This document shows positions 47,225 to 59,629 of a stretch of DNA of 64,000 bases, one piece after another. The DNA lies in the NCBI RefSeq assembly GCF_900637635.1, contig NZ_LR134383.1, forward strand, positions 764,501 through 828,500. Direction: 5' to 3'. Numbering within the stretch: the stretch's first letter is position 1; every line of letters starts with the position of its first letter. The notes beneath the pieces are model-generated. The model did not search any database, was not told the origin of the DNA, and saw only the letters and a list, made by a program, of their open reading frames with translations. This DNA is from Legionella jordanis (GTDB taxonomy: Bacteria > Pseudomonadota > Gammaproteobacteria > Legionellales > Legionellaceae). The position numbers and the translations under genes are program-made.

Positions 47225-48892
47225 TCAGGCTGTGCCAAGGGAGGTGATCTTTAATTGCCGGCCACAAACCCAAGCACGATTTAAATCTTTAAATACTTCT
47301 TTGGGCATGTTTTGAGGAAGACGCACAGTGGAATGATCTTCATGGATCTTAAGACCGGTTATATAACGACTTTCCAGTCCAGCCTCATTGGCGATTGCAC
47401 CCACAATATTGCCGGGTTTAACCCCGTGGACGCGACCTACATCAAGGCGAAATAATTCTTGAGGGTAGTCATCGCGAAATTGTCTTTTACTTTTTTCTCC
47501 ACGATTACTGCTGCGGCTAAAGGCTTTACTGCTCTTTTCTTCACCACGGAATTCCTTGGGTGCCCGGGGAGCCTTGGGTAATTCCTGTTTCCAGGGCTTA
47601 TCTTGATTGAGCAACAGAGCAAGAGCTGCAGCCACTTCAACTGGAGAGGCTTCATTTTCTTTAAGAAACTCTTCGATGATGTGTTGATAGCTCGGCAAAT
47701 TTTCATGCTGCAATCGTGCTTTAATATTTGCCATGAAACGCTGCTGTCTTGCCGTGTGGATCGCATGATCATTCGGTACGGCAATTTTTTCAATTCTTTG
47801 ACGGGTATGGCGTTCAATGCTGTTTAAAACACGTGATTCCTTTGGCGTCACGAACAATATCGTCACCCCGCTACGTCCAGCACGGCCTGTGCGGCCAATA
47901 CGATGGACATAGGTTTCATTGTCATGAGGCACATCATAATTAATCACATGAGTGACTCGTTCGACATCAAGACCGCGAGCAGCCACATCCGTAGCAACTA
48001 ATATGTCCATTGTTCCTTGTCTGAATTGAGCAATAATTTTTTCACGCAAAGCCTGACTGATGTCACCATGGATGGCCATGGCCCGGTGTCCTTGCTGTTG
48101 CAAGACTGCGGCTACTTCTTCAGTACTGCTTTTGGTGCGAACAAACACAATCACTGCCTGATAATCTTCCACGGCTAAGACACGTAGTAAAGCGTCTGAT
48201 TTTTGTGCTGCAGAAGCGAATAGAAAACGTTGCTCAATGGCTTTCACCGTGGCCGTTTCCATACGGATTTCAACGGAAGCAGGATTATTTAAATAACTTT
48301 CTGCAATCTGACGTATGCGATAAGGCATCGTTGCAGAAAATAAGGCAATCTGTTTTTCTTTAGGCAGCTTTGAAAGAATCGTTTCAACGTCTTCAATAAA
48401 GCCCATGCGCAACATTTCATCGGCTTCATCGAGCACGAACGTCTTGAGATGTCCAAGTTGCAGGGTTCCTCTATCAATGTGGTCCAGGATTCGCCCTGGT
48501 GTACCGACTACAATTTGGGCACCTTCGCGCAATTGTTTTAACTGGCGTCGATATTCTTGACCTCCGCATAAAACGGAAACACTAACCTTTTGGTGGGCAC
48601 TCAACAGCTCGAATTGTTCGGCCACCTGGATCGCCAGTTCACGCGTGGGTGCGAGAATCAAAGCTTGGGTATGTTGAGAATTCGGTTGCAAGCGTTGCAA
48701 AATGGGTAAAGCAAAGGCAGCTGTTTTACCTGTGCCAGTTTGAGCTTGTGCAATAACATCACGCCCTTGCAGGAGAAGGGGAATGGTTTGTGCTTGCACG
48801 GGCGATGGTGTTTTAAACTTCATGTCCTCAAGAGCCTTGAGCAAGGCATCCGATAAATTAAGGGCAGAAAAGTTTGTTAATTCTTGTGTCAT
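47225..48892 (-). CDS. deaD: DEAD-box ATP-dependent RNA helicase DeaD/CsdA
   Basis: Cytoplasmic RNA helicase (555 residues) for ribosome assembly and mRNA turnover, often cold-induced. All motifs are present: Q-motif (PSPVQAQTIP), AQTGTGKTAAF, PTRELA, GTPGR, DEAD, SAT, VATDVAARGLD and HRIGRTGRAGR. A charged linker (about 440-475) leads to a DbpA-type RNA-binding domain (RLDVGRVHGVKPGNIVGAIANEAG, about 480-550). A long gene-free region upstream may hold a cold-responsive leader, as for E. coli csdA; this is inference. It converges exactly on the orphan gene at 46739. Confidence 0.96.
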   Translation of the reverse strand: MTQELTNFSALNLSDALLKALEDMKFKTPSPVQAQTIPLLLQGRDVIAQAQTGTGKTAAFALPILQRLQPNSQHTQALILAPTRELAIQVAEQFELLSAHQKVSVSVLCGGQEYRRQLKQLREGAQIVVGTPGRILDHIDRGTLQLGHLKTFVLDEADEMLRMGFIEDVETILSKLPKEKQIALFSATMPYRIRQIAESYLNNPASVEIRMETATVKAIEQRFLFASAAQKSDALLRVLAVEDYQAVIVFVRTKSSTEEVAAVLQQQGHRAMAIHGDISQALREKIIAQFRQGTMDILVATDVAARGLDVERVTHVINYDVPHDNETYVHRIGRTGRAGRSGVTILFVTPKESRVLNSIERHTRQRIEKIAVPNDHAIHTARQQRFMANIKARLQHENLPSYQHIIEEFLKENEASPVEVAAALALLLNQDKPWKQELPKAPRAPKEFRGEEKSSKAFSRSSNRGEKSKRQFRDDYPQELFRLDVGRVHGVKPGNIVGAIANEAGLESRYITGLKIHEDHSTVRLPQNMPKEVFKDLNRAWVCGRQLKITSLGTA

Positions 48893-49507
48893 ATAAAATC
48901 CAATAAATCCTAAAATTCCGATGGGCTAACTAATGTAAAAATTGAACAGTATTATAACAAAATAAGCAGCCTGATGCACGAATTATATTTTTAGTTCATT
49001 AAAAAACAGGTTGAACGGGTCAGAGTCCAAACAAAAAAAATGCAAAATTTTGAAGAAAAAACATCTAGTTGGTCATTGTGATTAAGCAAAATTTTCAAAG
49101 CATTCAAAAAAACTGAAAATTATATAATGACATTCAATGGGAAGATAGTTTTTTTGAATATCTAAATGGCTCCAGGCTTTTCACCGGGTTCTCTTAGCAA
49201 CAAGCATGGACATTGATGATTTAATGTCTGCCTCTGTAATAGCCGGCGAAGCAATGCGTTATCTTCAATCACTATAGCGTAGATAAAAAATACTACAGGT
49301 TCAATCGATTCATAGGCTTTCTTTCGTTCTTAAAATGGTCTTCACGTGAATCAAAAAATGTTGTTTCGAGCATTCCAGCGGAGAGGTGCTGATGAGTGTG
49401 ATAGCAAAGCACAGTGGGGGAATTTCATGTAACCATGAAAAATCTCATAGCTTGGATATAATTAATTTATAAATATATTTTATCGTTCAGGGATTAGATG
49501 ATAACTC
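48893..49507. other. 615-bp gene-free region between deaD and the GNAT-nitrilase gene
   Basis: AT-rich and without a convincing gene. It probably contains the divergent promoters and the deaD leader. Two small things are visible: a short frame open from 49158 with an ATG at 49206 and stop at 49277 (MDIDDLMSASVIAGEAMRYL...) without an RBS, and an inverted repeat TTTCATG/CATGAAA at 49423-49440 about 70 bp before the next gene. No tRNA, known sRNA or IS end is evident. Confidence 0.5.
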
Positions 49508-51061
49508 ATGACCAAGCACGTCAATAAAAAACCTATCGTTGTCGTTCGAAATGCCAAAATAACTGATATTCCAAAAATTCGGGCTTTAGTAGCGAGAGCT
49601 TATCCAAACATGGAGACCTACAGTCCGGATGCTCTTCGCGGTCATATCTATCATTTCCCACAAGGTCAATTTGTTGTCGAATATGAAGACGAAATCGTAG
49701 GTTATTGCGCCACATTTAAAATCAGTGGTGACATTGCCTTAAAACCTCATACCTGGAATGAAATTACGGGAGGAGGCTATGCTTCCCGGCACGATCCCGA
49801 TGGTGATTTTCTCTATGGTATGGAAGTCTGTGTCCACCCGGAATACCGTGGCCTTCGCATTGGAAATCGATTGTACAGCGCCCGCAAAAAACTATGTCTG
49901 GCAGAAGGGTTAAAGGGTATTGTTTTTGCCGGGCGAATTCCCCGTTACCATAAGCAACATAAGAAATACCCCAATGTTAATGATTATGTTAATGCGGTCA
50001 TCAACAAGGAAGTGAAGGACCCTGTATTGTCTTTCCAGTTGCGCAATGATTTTCAAGTGATTGCGGTCCTGCCTAATTATTTGTCCTTTGATAAAGAATC
50101 GATGGGTTATGCCGCACATTTAGTCTGGTATACCCCACTTGCCATGATCAATGAACAATCAGGGAAAACACCGCCGCAGCAAGCGGTCGATAAAGTGCGT
50201 TTAAGCGTCGTGCAATACATGCAACGACGGGTGAAGTCCTTCGAAGAGTTTGCCCAGCACGTTGAGTATTTTGTTGACGTGGTTGCTGATTACTACGCCG
50301 ATTTTGTTTTATTCCCGGAATTATTCACTATGCAATTGCTGTCTTCCATTGAAGGCAATCATGTAAGCCCAGATCAATCCATTTTACAACTGACTGAATT
50401 TACTGAGCCCTTTCTAAAGCTCATGTCCGGTCTCTCAGTAAAATACAACATCAACATCATTGGAGGCAGTCATCCTACTAAAGTGGATGGTTTGATCTAT
50501 AACATAGGGTATATTTTCTTGCGGGATGGACAAGTGCATGAACAGTATAAAATTCATCCCACTCCTAATGAACGTTACTGGTGGAACATCCATGGTGGAA
50601 ACGAGCTTACAACCATTATGACAGATTGCGGGCCCATTGCCGTTTTAATTTGCTATGACTGCGAATTTCCAGAACTCGCCCGCCATGCAGTAAACCAGGG
50701 CGCTAAGATTTTATTTGTGCCATTCTGTACCGATGAGCGACAAAGTTACATGCGAGTTCGTTATTGTGCTCAGGCAAGAGCCATTGAAAATCAATGTTAT
50801 GTGGTAATGGCTGGCAACGTCGGAAACTTGCCCGGCGTGGATAACATGGCTATTCAATATGCTCAAAGCAGCATTTTTACGCCTTGTGATTTTCCTTTTT
50901 CTCGCGATGGCATTGCGGCCGATACAACGCCTAATGTGGAGATGGTGTGTTTCGCTGATTTAAGCATGCACAATCTTGAGATCGTTCGGAACCAAGGAAC
51001 AGTTTTAAATCTAAAAGACAGGCGTCATGATCTTTACTCCATCCAATGGAAACACAAATGA
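49508..51061 (+). CDS. GNAT acetyltransferase fused to carbon-nitrogen hydrolase
   Basis: A 517-residue two-domain enzyme. Residues about 10-215 are a GNAT domain (acetyl-CoA loop near VCVHPEYRGLRIGNRLY). Residues about 228-505 are a nitrilase-superfamily amidohydrolase with the full triad: E271 in FPELFT, K348 in EQYKIHP and C382 in LICYDCEFPE. Such fusions are widespread, but the substrate is not settled; an amide formed or cleaved in series is possible. It is a single gene, converging on the mscS-type gene 22 bp away. The RBS is weak. Confidence 0.92.
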   Translation: MTKHVNKKPIVVVRNAKITDIPKIRALVARAYPNMETYSPDALRGHIYHFPQGQFVVEYEDEIVGYCATFKISGDIALKPHTWNEITGGGYASRHDPDGDFLYGMEVCVHPEYRGLRIGNRLYSARKKLCLAEGLKGIVFAGRIPRYHKQHKKYPNVNDYVNAVINKEVKDPVLSFQLRNDFQVIAVLPNYLSFDKESMGYAAHLVWYTPLAMINEQSGKTPPQQAVDKVRLSVVQYMQRRVKSFEEFAQHVEYFVDVVADYYADFVLFPELFTMQLLSSIEGNHVSPDQSILQLTEFTEPFLKLMSGLSVKYNINIIGGSHPTKVDGLIYNIGYIFLRDGQVHEQYKIHPTPNERYWWNIHGGNELTTIMTDCGPIAVLICYDCEFPELARHAVNQGAKILFVPFCTDERQSYMRVRYCAQARAIENQCYVVMAGNVGNLPGVDNMAIQYAQSSIFTPCDFPFSRDGIAADTTPNVEMVCFADLSMHNLEIVRNQGTVLNLKDRRHDLYSIQWKHK

Positions 51062-51083
51062 TGAGTTGCTGGGCACTCGAGTA

Positions 51084-53312
51084 TTAATGAGAATTCTGCC
51101 CAGGACAAAGGTTATTTTCTTTTAAAGCTTTTAAAATTTCGAAATTTATCTCGCTTGAGACGGATTGTTTGTAAGCCACATTTTTTACGTAGTACAGCAA
51201 GTCAATTAAGACATGAAGCCTATCAGGAGAGGGGCGAAGTTCAAAAAGCACCCGTGGTTCATAAGGGGCTTCCTGGATAACTTTTTTATTATTTTTCACC
51301 ACGTTCAAGAGAATGGTTTTCGCAAGTTCTAAATCGCTATTGCTGTCTAAAATAATTTGGCTTTTTAAACGAGAAATTTTATTTTCGCGGTAGGTGTAGT
51401 TGGTTACTGATTTATTGACCAAATTTGAGTTTGGAATAATGACATCGGCGTGATGCAAAGTCCTAATCTGGGTGGATAATAAGCGAATCTTTTTGATATA
51501 CCCTTCGTTGTTTTCAATTTCAACCCGATCGCCGGGCACAACGGGTCTATGGAGCAATAAGAGGATGCCGCTTACCAAATCACTGGCAATGTATTGCAAA
51601 CCAAAACCAATTCCGATGGATAATGCTCCGGCGATGACGGTAAGGCTGGTAAAATTCGCACCTGCGATAAATAACGCAATGAGAAGAGAAATGGTAAAAA
51701 CAACATAATTAATTAATGTTGCAATATTGTCTTGTCGATATTTCTCCTTCTTAAAAGCACTTCGCCCGGCCACATAGGTTGATAAAGCACGACCGAGCAT
51801 GATAAAAACGCAGAACAACATTGCTGCACGTACAATATTTACCGGAGTAATGTATATTCCATAGACGGAGCCACCATGTAAATAAAAGTTTCTGAGTATA
51901 TCGATGTTGTATTGAGAAACCCCCCAAATCTTTAATAAGAAAAAAATCGACAATACGAAAACAGCAAAGTTTAACAGAAGGCGGATAACAAAAACTTCGG
52001 AAAGCATTTGCGTGGGTTTAAGTCCCAGCCAAGCGTGGAATTTCTCAGAAGCAGGGCGCCCTGGATCATTCAAATAATGAAACAATCTTCCAAGAGCCAA
52101 AGTTATTTTCCATAGCACAAAGAAAATCAAAAGAGTTAAAATCACATTAGGAATGAAGTACATGGCAAAATTACTGTACCCCAACCATGCCATGACAATC
52201 ATGAACATGAAAAGAAAAATGAGCAGAGTTTTAATTGGTTTTACCCAATGAGCTTTTGATTCAAAAAGTGGAAATTTAAAAATAAGCCACATTAGCCAAC
52301 CAAAGGACAGACTTATGAGGGTAATGAACACAATAAAGCGTATGTTCAATAACTGCGGAATAACCCACTGCTGCCGAATCAGAAGAGTCCCGCAATACCC
52401 TATCCAGAGAATGGTTGCGAAAAGCATGCTACGCAGGTAGATGGTATTGATGAATGAGGTGGAGAAGTTTGAAAATTGGATTTTGAGATATAAAAAGAAT
52501 TTTAGAAGGGAAGCCACTGCTGCATAGACAAAACAAGCATTAAAAAATAATAACAGTGTGGGTGTGGGTTGAATTGCTGCCAGTAATTTATGCAGGTAAA
52601 GATCAGCTAAGGCCAGAGCCAGGATCAGCGACAGTTCACTGTTTTTTAAAGAGTGATATAACTGTGGAATTTTATGTTTAATTTTTGGAAGAATTATAAA
52701 ACAAAATACGAAATTCAATAGGAATCCGGTTAATAAAATACCGGCAAGGAGAAGAAGGTCTACCTCATGCAAATGCCCTATGCCGCTGACACGAAAAAGA
52801 GTTTGCTTATTTAGGTGCAAGTTAAAAAAAATCTTTGGATTAAATTCACGCCACACTGGTGCAGAACGTGCCAGTAAAGTGGATACTCTTGTTTTTGCCA
52901 TGGTCGCATCGATATCACTTAGAGTTTGCGCAGCGTGGTAATTAAAGAGAATGCATTCAGTCATAGCCTTGACATACTTAACTCGGTCTGCCATTAAATG
53001 CCGATAGCGAATGTCTTGTTCCTTTAATAGGATGGAGGTAATTTCTCGATTATTAACCAGCTCATCAATTTGCTGTAATTTTTCCTTTCCATTTTGTATG
53101 CAGGAAATAGCATCTTTTTGTAAACTCTGAAGCAATTGCACGGAATTGTATAACTGTTCATAAGTGAGCTTTTTTTTCGTCAGTTGAGTTTGAATTGTGT
53201 TCAGTTGTGCATTAGCTTCTGACGCATTAAAACCGTTGTATATATTTTCTGCAGCAGCAAAAATATACATTGAAACGCAAGATAATAAAAAGGCAGCCAG
53301 AATCTTTTTCAT
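51084..53312 (-). CDS. large MscS-family mechanosensitive channel (MscK/YbdG-like size class)
   Basis: A 742-residue inner-membrane channel. Signal peptide (MKKILAAFLLSCVSMYIFA), a periplasmic helical region (about 20-165, LNTIQTQLTKKKLTYEQLY), about 9-10 helices, then the MscS pore and beta domain. The pore helix and following segment read AGALSIGIGFGLQYIASDLVSGILLLLHRPV, with PGDRVEIENNEGYIKKI, and VIIPNSNLVNKSVTNYT is diagnostic. It should release solutes during hypo-osmotic shock. The N-terminus is shorter than MscK of E. coli, so the symbol is left open. Confidence 0.9.
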   Translation of the reverse strand: MKKILAAFLLSCVSMYIFAAAENIYNGFNASEANAQLNTIQTQLTKKKLTYEQLYNSVQLLQSLQKDAISCIQNGKEKLQQIDELVNNREITSILLKEQDIRYRHLMADRVKYVKAMTECILFNYHAAQTLSDIDATMAKTRVSTLLARSAPVWREFNPKIFFNLHLNKQTLFRVSGIGHLHEVDLLLLAGILLTGFLLNFVFCFIILPKIKHKIPQLYHSLKNSELSLILALALADLYLHKLLAAIQPTPTLLLFFNACFVYAAVASLLKFFLYLKIQFSNFSTSFINTIYLRSMLFATILWIGYCGTLLIRQQWVIPQLLNIRFIVFITLISLSFGWLMWLIFKFPLFESKAHWVKPIKTLLIFLFMFMIVMAWLGYSNFAMYFIPNVILTLLIFFVLWKITLALGRLFHYLNDPGRPASEKFHAWLGLKPTQMLSEVFVIRLLLNFAVFVLSIFFLLKIWGVSQYNIDILRNFYLHGGSVYGIYITPVNIVRAAMLFCVFIMLGRALSTYVAGRSAFKKEKYRQDNIATLINYVVFTISLLIALFIAGANFTSLTVIAGALSIGIGFGLQYIASDLVSGILLLLHRPVVPGDRVEIENNEGYIKKIRLLSTQIRTLHHADVIIPNSNLVNKSVTNYTYRENKISRLKSQIILDSNSDLELAKTILLNVVKNNKKVIQEAPYEPRVLFELRPSPDRLHVLIDLLYYVKNVAYKQSVSSEINFEILKALKENNLCPGQNSH

Positions 53313-53424
53313 TTATCATTCCAGACCAGGACATCAAGGCCTTATCAATGGCAAGCATCTAAACTAATAATAGCATCAGATGAATTGGTGTTGGCCAAAG
53401 TAAATGCCACAACAATAAGAAAAT

Positions 53425-56435
<3,011 letters not shown>

Positions 56436-56562
56436 CTAAGAGTAAATGTTGTTCAAAAATTATTTGGGCATTGGTAAAAAAATTTTATAAGTCTTTTCAG
56501 ACTATTAGAGTGTTCAATAACCCTAATTTGGATTTTAAGATTCCCACTGAGTATGGAAAAAA

Positions 56563-56591
56563 TTGATCCTTGAATTGTTTCCCTATATAAT
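56563..56591 (+). promoter_or_regulatory. sigma-70-type promoter of plaA
   Basis: TTGATC (56563-56568) and a perfect TATAAT (56586-56591) are separated by 17 bp, about 40 bp before the plaA ATG. The -10 is flanked by an inverted repeat TTCCC/GGGAA (56579-56583, 56594-56598), which could be an operator. Confidence 0.6.
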
Positions 56592-56632
56592 TTGGGAATT
56601 TTTCTATTCAAAATCAAACAATTAGGTGAAAA

Positions 56633-57556
56633 ATGAGAACCCTATTAACTTGCTTTATCCTGCTTTTTGCTGGATTTGCAGTTGCTAAACCCTTGAATCA
56701 AATCGTTGTTTTTGGCGATAGCTTATCAGACAATGGCAATCTTTATGAGCATATGCATAAAAAATTGCCTCAGTCACCCCCATATTATGAAGGCCGATTT
56801 ACCAATGGGCCTGTTTGGGTAGAGCGGCTGACCGAGGCTTATTTCCCTGGCGCTATTAAAGAGCATCTATCGGATTATGCTTTTGGTGGAGCGGGCGTTT
56901 CTGAAGATCCGGAAGATGATACGCTCTTCACTTTAAAAAAAGAAATTGATACTTATTTCTTAGCCCACAACGATAAAGCAGATGAAAATAGTCTCTTTAT
57001 AATTTGGATTGGTGCTAATAATTATCTGGGAATCCCAGATGATACTGAAGAAGCTTTGAATCAGGTGAAGGAAGGGATATCTCACGGCCTGAAGCGTTTG
57101 GCTGATGCCGGTGCAAAGCATATCTTAATCGTTAATATGCCTGATTTAGGCAAAACTCCGATTGCCTCGGCGTTTGATTCAGAAGAAATATTAACATCCA
57201 TAACTCAAAAGCATAATCAGTATCTGGAAGCAAGCATCAAGTCCTTGCGAGAAGCCTATCCGGAAGTCCAGTGGCTTTACTATGATGTTAATGGCATAGT
57301 GAACGATCTCATCAGTTCACCCGAGCAGTTTGGTTTTAATAATATCAAAGACACTTGCTATGAGATCATGGTTGATAAACCTTCCAGCAAGACGGTGTTA
57401 AGAATGGCTGCTCAAATTAGTCCAAAAGAAGGTTCAGACGTATGCCAAGGTTATTTATTTTTTGATCCAGTGCATCCAACAGGACCAGCTCACCAAATTA
57501 TGGCAGACCGAGCACGAAGTTTCCTGGATGCAGAAGGCGTCGAATTTTCATCCTAA
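56633..57556 (+). CDS. plaA: secreted GDSL lysophospholipase A, PlaA-like
   Basis: A 307-residue secreted lipase with signal peptide (cleavage near VAKP, residue 18). GDSL blocks: FGDSLSDNGN with nucleophile S30, GGAG at about 85-88, GANN with N129, and DPVHPT with D278 and H281. Cysteines C242 and C271 bracket a loop. In L. pneumophila, PlaA is a type II-secreted lysophospholipase A that degrades lysophospholipids, and cleavage in such a disulfide loop raises activity. Size and loop agree with PlaA rather than the longer PlaC. It has a strong promoter, and a hairpin follows. Confidence 0.85.
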   Translation: MRTLLTCFILLFAGFAVAKPLNQIVVFGDSLSDNGNLYEHMHKKLPQSPPYYEGRFTNGPVWVERLTEAYFPGAIKEHLSDYAFGGAGVSEDPEDDTLFTLKKEIDTYFLAHNDKADENSLFIIWIGANNYLGIPDDTEEALNQVKEGISHGLKRLADAGAKHILIVNMPDLGKTPIASAFDSEEILTSITQKHNQYLEASIKSLREAYPEVQWLYYDVNGIVNDLISSPEQFGFNNIKDTCYEIMVDKPSSKTVLRMAAQISPKEGSDVCQGYLFFDPVHPTGPAHQIMADRARSFLDAEGVEFSS

Positions 57557-57593
57557 GCGCTTCTAGTACTTTGGGCAGGGAAATTGCTTAATA

Positions 57594-57628
57594 TAGCAAA
57601 CCTCATAATGTGTATGGAGGTTTGCTAT
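57594..57628 (+). promoter_or_regulatory. hairpin sequestering the RBS and start codon of the DUF3530 gene
   Basis: AGCAAACCTC (57595-57604) pairs perfectly with GAGGTTTGCT (57617-57626), and pairing extends through T57594 and A57593 to the A and T of the ATG at 57627. The GGAGG Shine-Dalgarno (57616-57620) is in the 3' arm. TTTTTT follows at 57631-57636, so the same structure could also act as a terminator after plaA. An upstream TTGCT (57584-57588) can pair instead with AGCAA (57595-57599), giving an alternative fold that frees the RBS. Confidence 0.6.
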
Positions 57629-58343
57629 GCGTTTTTTGTTGGGTTTTGGCTTGTTATTTTTTTTGAATTTCGCCGAAGTTGCTGCAGCCAGTTTAGACAT
57701 TTTGGCCAAGCAGCAAAAAATCGCAGTACCTTATATGGTTTTTAAAGGCAAGAGGCAAAGAGGTGCCGTCGTTATTGTCAATTCTGAGGAAAAAACGCAA
57801 GGCTCGGAATTTATTGACGAATTAGGCGAAAATTTAACCACTCTCGGGTGGTCAGTAGCCGTACTAAAAAGCAGTTTGCAAATACAGACTGTTTCCTGGA
57901 TTGAACAATTAGTTGCCACACTTTCCGCATTACAGAAAAACAACGATAGGGTTATAGTCATACACTACGGTTCTAAGCTGCAAAATGCTGTTGATTATTT
58001 CTCAAAGCCTCAATCCAAACAACCCAATGGTATGATACTCCTATCCGCTTTTGATGAGCAAAGAACAACAGACGCAGAATTTATTAATAAAATACCTTTC
58101 CCTTTATTCGATATCACTGGGCAGTGGGATTACAATCCTGTGCTGGATCAGGCCGTGCATCGTAAAAAACATTGCAAAAAAATTGCCTATCTCGCTCGAC
58201 AATTACCTGGCGCGGGTCATGATTACGCTTATAATCGAGAAATATTAATTGCCAATATTCATGGCTGGATGAAAAAATTAGAACTTAACACTCGTGAAAA
58301 GCCGCCAATCCTACTCGAAAAAGGGCAAAATACCGTTCATTAA
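57627..58343 (+). CDS. secreted alpha/beta hydrolase-like protein, DUF3530 type
   Basis: A 238-residue protein with signal peptide (MRFLLGFGLLFFLNFAEVAAAS; cleavage near residue 20). The body resembles DUF3530: RGAVVIVNSEEKTQGSEF, a loop predicted as LGWSVAVLK, then VIVIHYGSKLQNAV and late GAGHDYAYNRE. The usual Ser in a G-x-S-x-G elbow is not obvious (HYGSKLQN), so enzymatic activity is uncertain. It follows plaA by 70 bp on the same strand, and both products are exported. Expression is probably limited by the start-codon hairpin. Confidence 0.7.
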   Translation: MRFLLGFGLLFFLNFAEVAAASLDILAKQQKIAVPYMVFKGKRQRGAVVIVNSEEKTQGSEFIDELGENLTTLGWSVAVLKSSLQIQTVSWIEQLVATLSALQKNNDRVIVIHYGSKLQNAVDYFSKPQSKQPNGMILLSAFDEQRTTDAEFINKIPFPLFDITGQWDYNPVLDQAVHRKKHCKKIAYLARQLPGAGHDYAYNREILIANIHGWMKKLELNTREKPPILLEKGQNTVH

Positions 58344-58396
58344 CTCACGGTAAATTCTTCCATTCAAATTACAGCAGTAACAAGTTGGGTGATTTT

Positions 58397-59572
58397 TTAC
58401 ATTTGCAGCTTAAATTTCAAATCCCATACATCTGCATTAATTTTTACTTTACCCGTGGTAAACGGCATGTCTCGGCCATTAAGGGGTAAGAAATTATTAA
58501 TATTTGTATTGGAAATCACATGCCCATACAACAATTCCACCGTAGTCATTTTACTTAGATGATAATCGGCTGCCAAGGCCAAAAAATACTGCGTGTCTGA
58601 TGGAAAATTAATCGTTCGTAGGCGATCGCGCTCAGGACCATCGTCAATAAGACCAATTAAAGTCAAGCCTAAATGTTCACTGTATTGATGCCGAACTGCC
58701 GCTGAATAGGCCCAAGAAGTACCATAATGCATCGTAAAAACAAAATTTGGCCCAAATGGTGGGGGAGCTGCTGTGTTGTTTATTCTGGCAAACTGATTAA
58801 TGGCCCACTCAGTGGCAAATATTTGCCCGCTGGCCAGCCATTTTTGGTTAAACATATGCACGTAATTTAACACGGTTGTCGGAGGAAAATTAAAAGTAAA
58901 ACTAAGGTTATTATTCACATTGCCATTGAAAAGGCTTTCTCCTCTTGTTCTTTGTTTGATGGAGGAGTAACGTGTTATACCCAAAAAATTGCTTTTATTG
59001 ATGATGTAGTAAGCTCCGGCGTCCCAACCAATGCCCATGCTTGAGCTGCGATTAATGAGCGTATCATACTGCGTTTGATTGATAGGCAGTGCCCAGTTGG
59101 TTTCATTATCTTTTAAAAAGTTAAAGTTTAATCCTGCACCCACAGTCAGTTGTGGGATAATGCTGTAAGCAAAGCGTGGGCTAACATCGGTGTCAGTCAT
59201 CAATGTTTCGGTTGATGCATAGCGAGTAACTTCATGTCTTCCCCAAATCAAATTAGAATGAAAAGGTTGGGTGACGTCCACGCCAAGAACCAATTTGTCA
59301 TTAATGCGATTTGCAATGCGGCCATAGGGTAAGAGGCTAAATCGTCTAGAGGCACTTACGCCACTGTCGTACTGAAAACTGTTAAAGTTTAAAACACTGC
59401 CTGAGAACTGAATATCTGCATAAAAACCAGTTCCCCCGATCCAGAATTCATTTTTTTTAACTTTAAATAATTCTGCCGGATTGCTATAGCTGATTCCAGC
59501 AAAATATTGCAAAACGTTGGCTTGCGCAGTCAGACTGATGAAACTAAAAACTAAAGTAGATGTATAACGCAT
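58397..59572 (-). CDS. outer-membrane FadL/OmpP1-family transport protein
   Basis: A 391-residue beta-barrel protein with signal peptide (MRYTSTLVFSFISLTAQA). The mature N-terminus VLQYFAGISYSNPAELFKVK matches the NPA hatch motif of FadL, and alternating amphipathic strands run to a terminal aromatic-rich strand ending LKFKLQM. It should let long-chain fatty acids or other hydrophobic molecules enter. It lies 57 bp after the IcmL-like gene on the same strand. Near secreted PlaA and fadH, it fits uptake of lipid products, but co-regulation is not shown. Confidence 0.82.
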   Translation of the reverse strand: MRYTSTLVFSFISLTAQANVLQYFAGISYSNPAELFKVKKNEFWIGGTGFYADIQFSGSVLNFNSFQYDSGVSASRRFSLLPYGRIANRINDKLVLGVDVTQPFHSNLIWGRHEVTRYASTETLMTDTDVSPRFAYSIIPQLTVGAGLNFNFLKDNETNWALPINQTQYDTLINRSSSMGIGWDAGAYYIINKSNFLGITRYSSIKQRTRGESLFNGNVNNNLSFTFNFPPTTVLNYVHMFNQKWLASGQIFATEWAINQFARINNTAAPPPFGPNFVFTMHYGTSWAYSAAVRHQYSEHLGLTLIGLIDDGPERDRLRTINFPSDTQYFLALAADYHLSKMTTVELLYGHVISNTNINNFLPLNGRDMPFTTGKVKINADVWDLKFKLQM

Positions 59573-59629
59573 AATGATTCAGTCGTTAAACAAATGCTGG
59601 CATGGCGACATCAATGCCAGCACTTGAAT

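Noticed and set aside
49297-49306. tRNA T-loop-like GGTTCAATC
   Set aside because: No acceptor, D or anticodon arms can be drawn around it.
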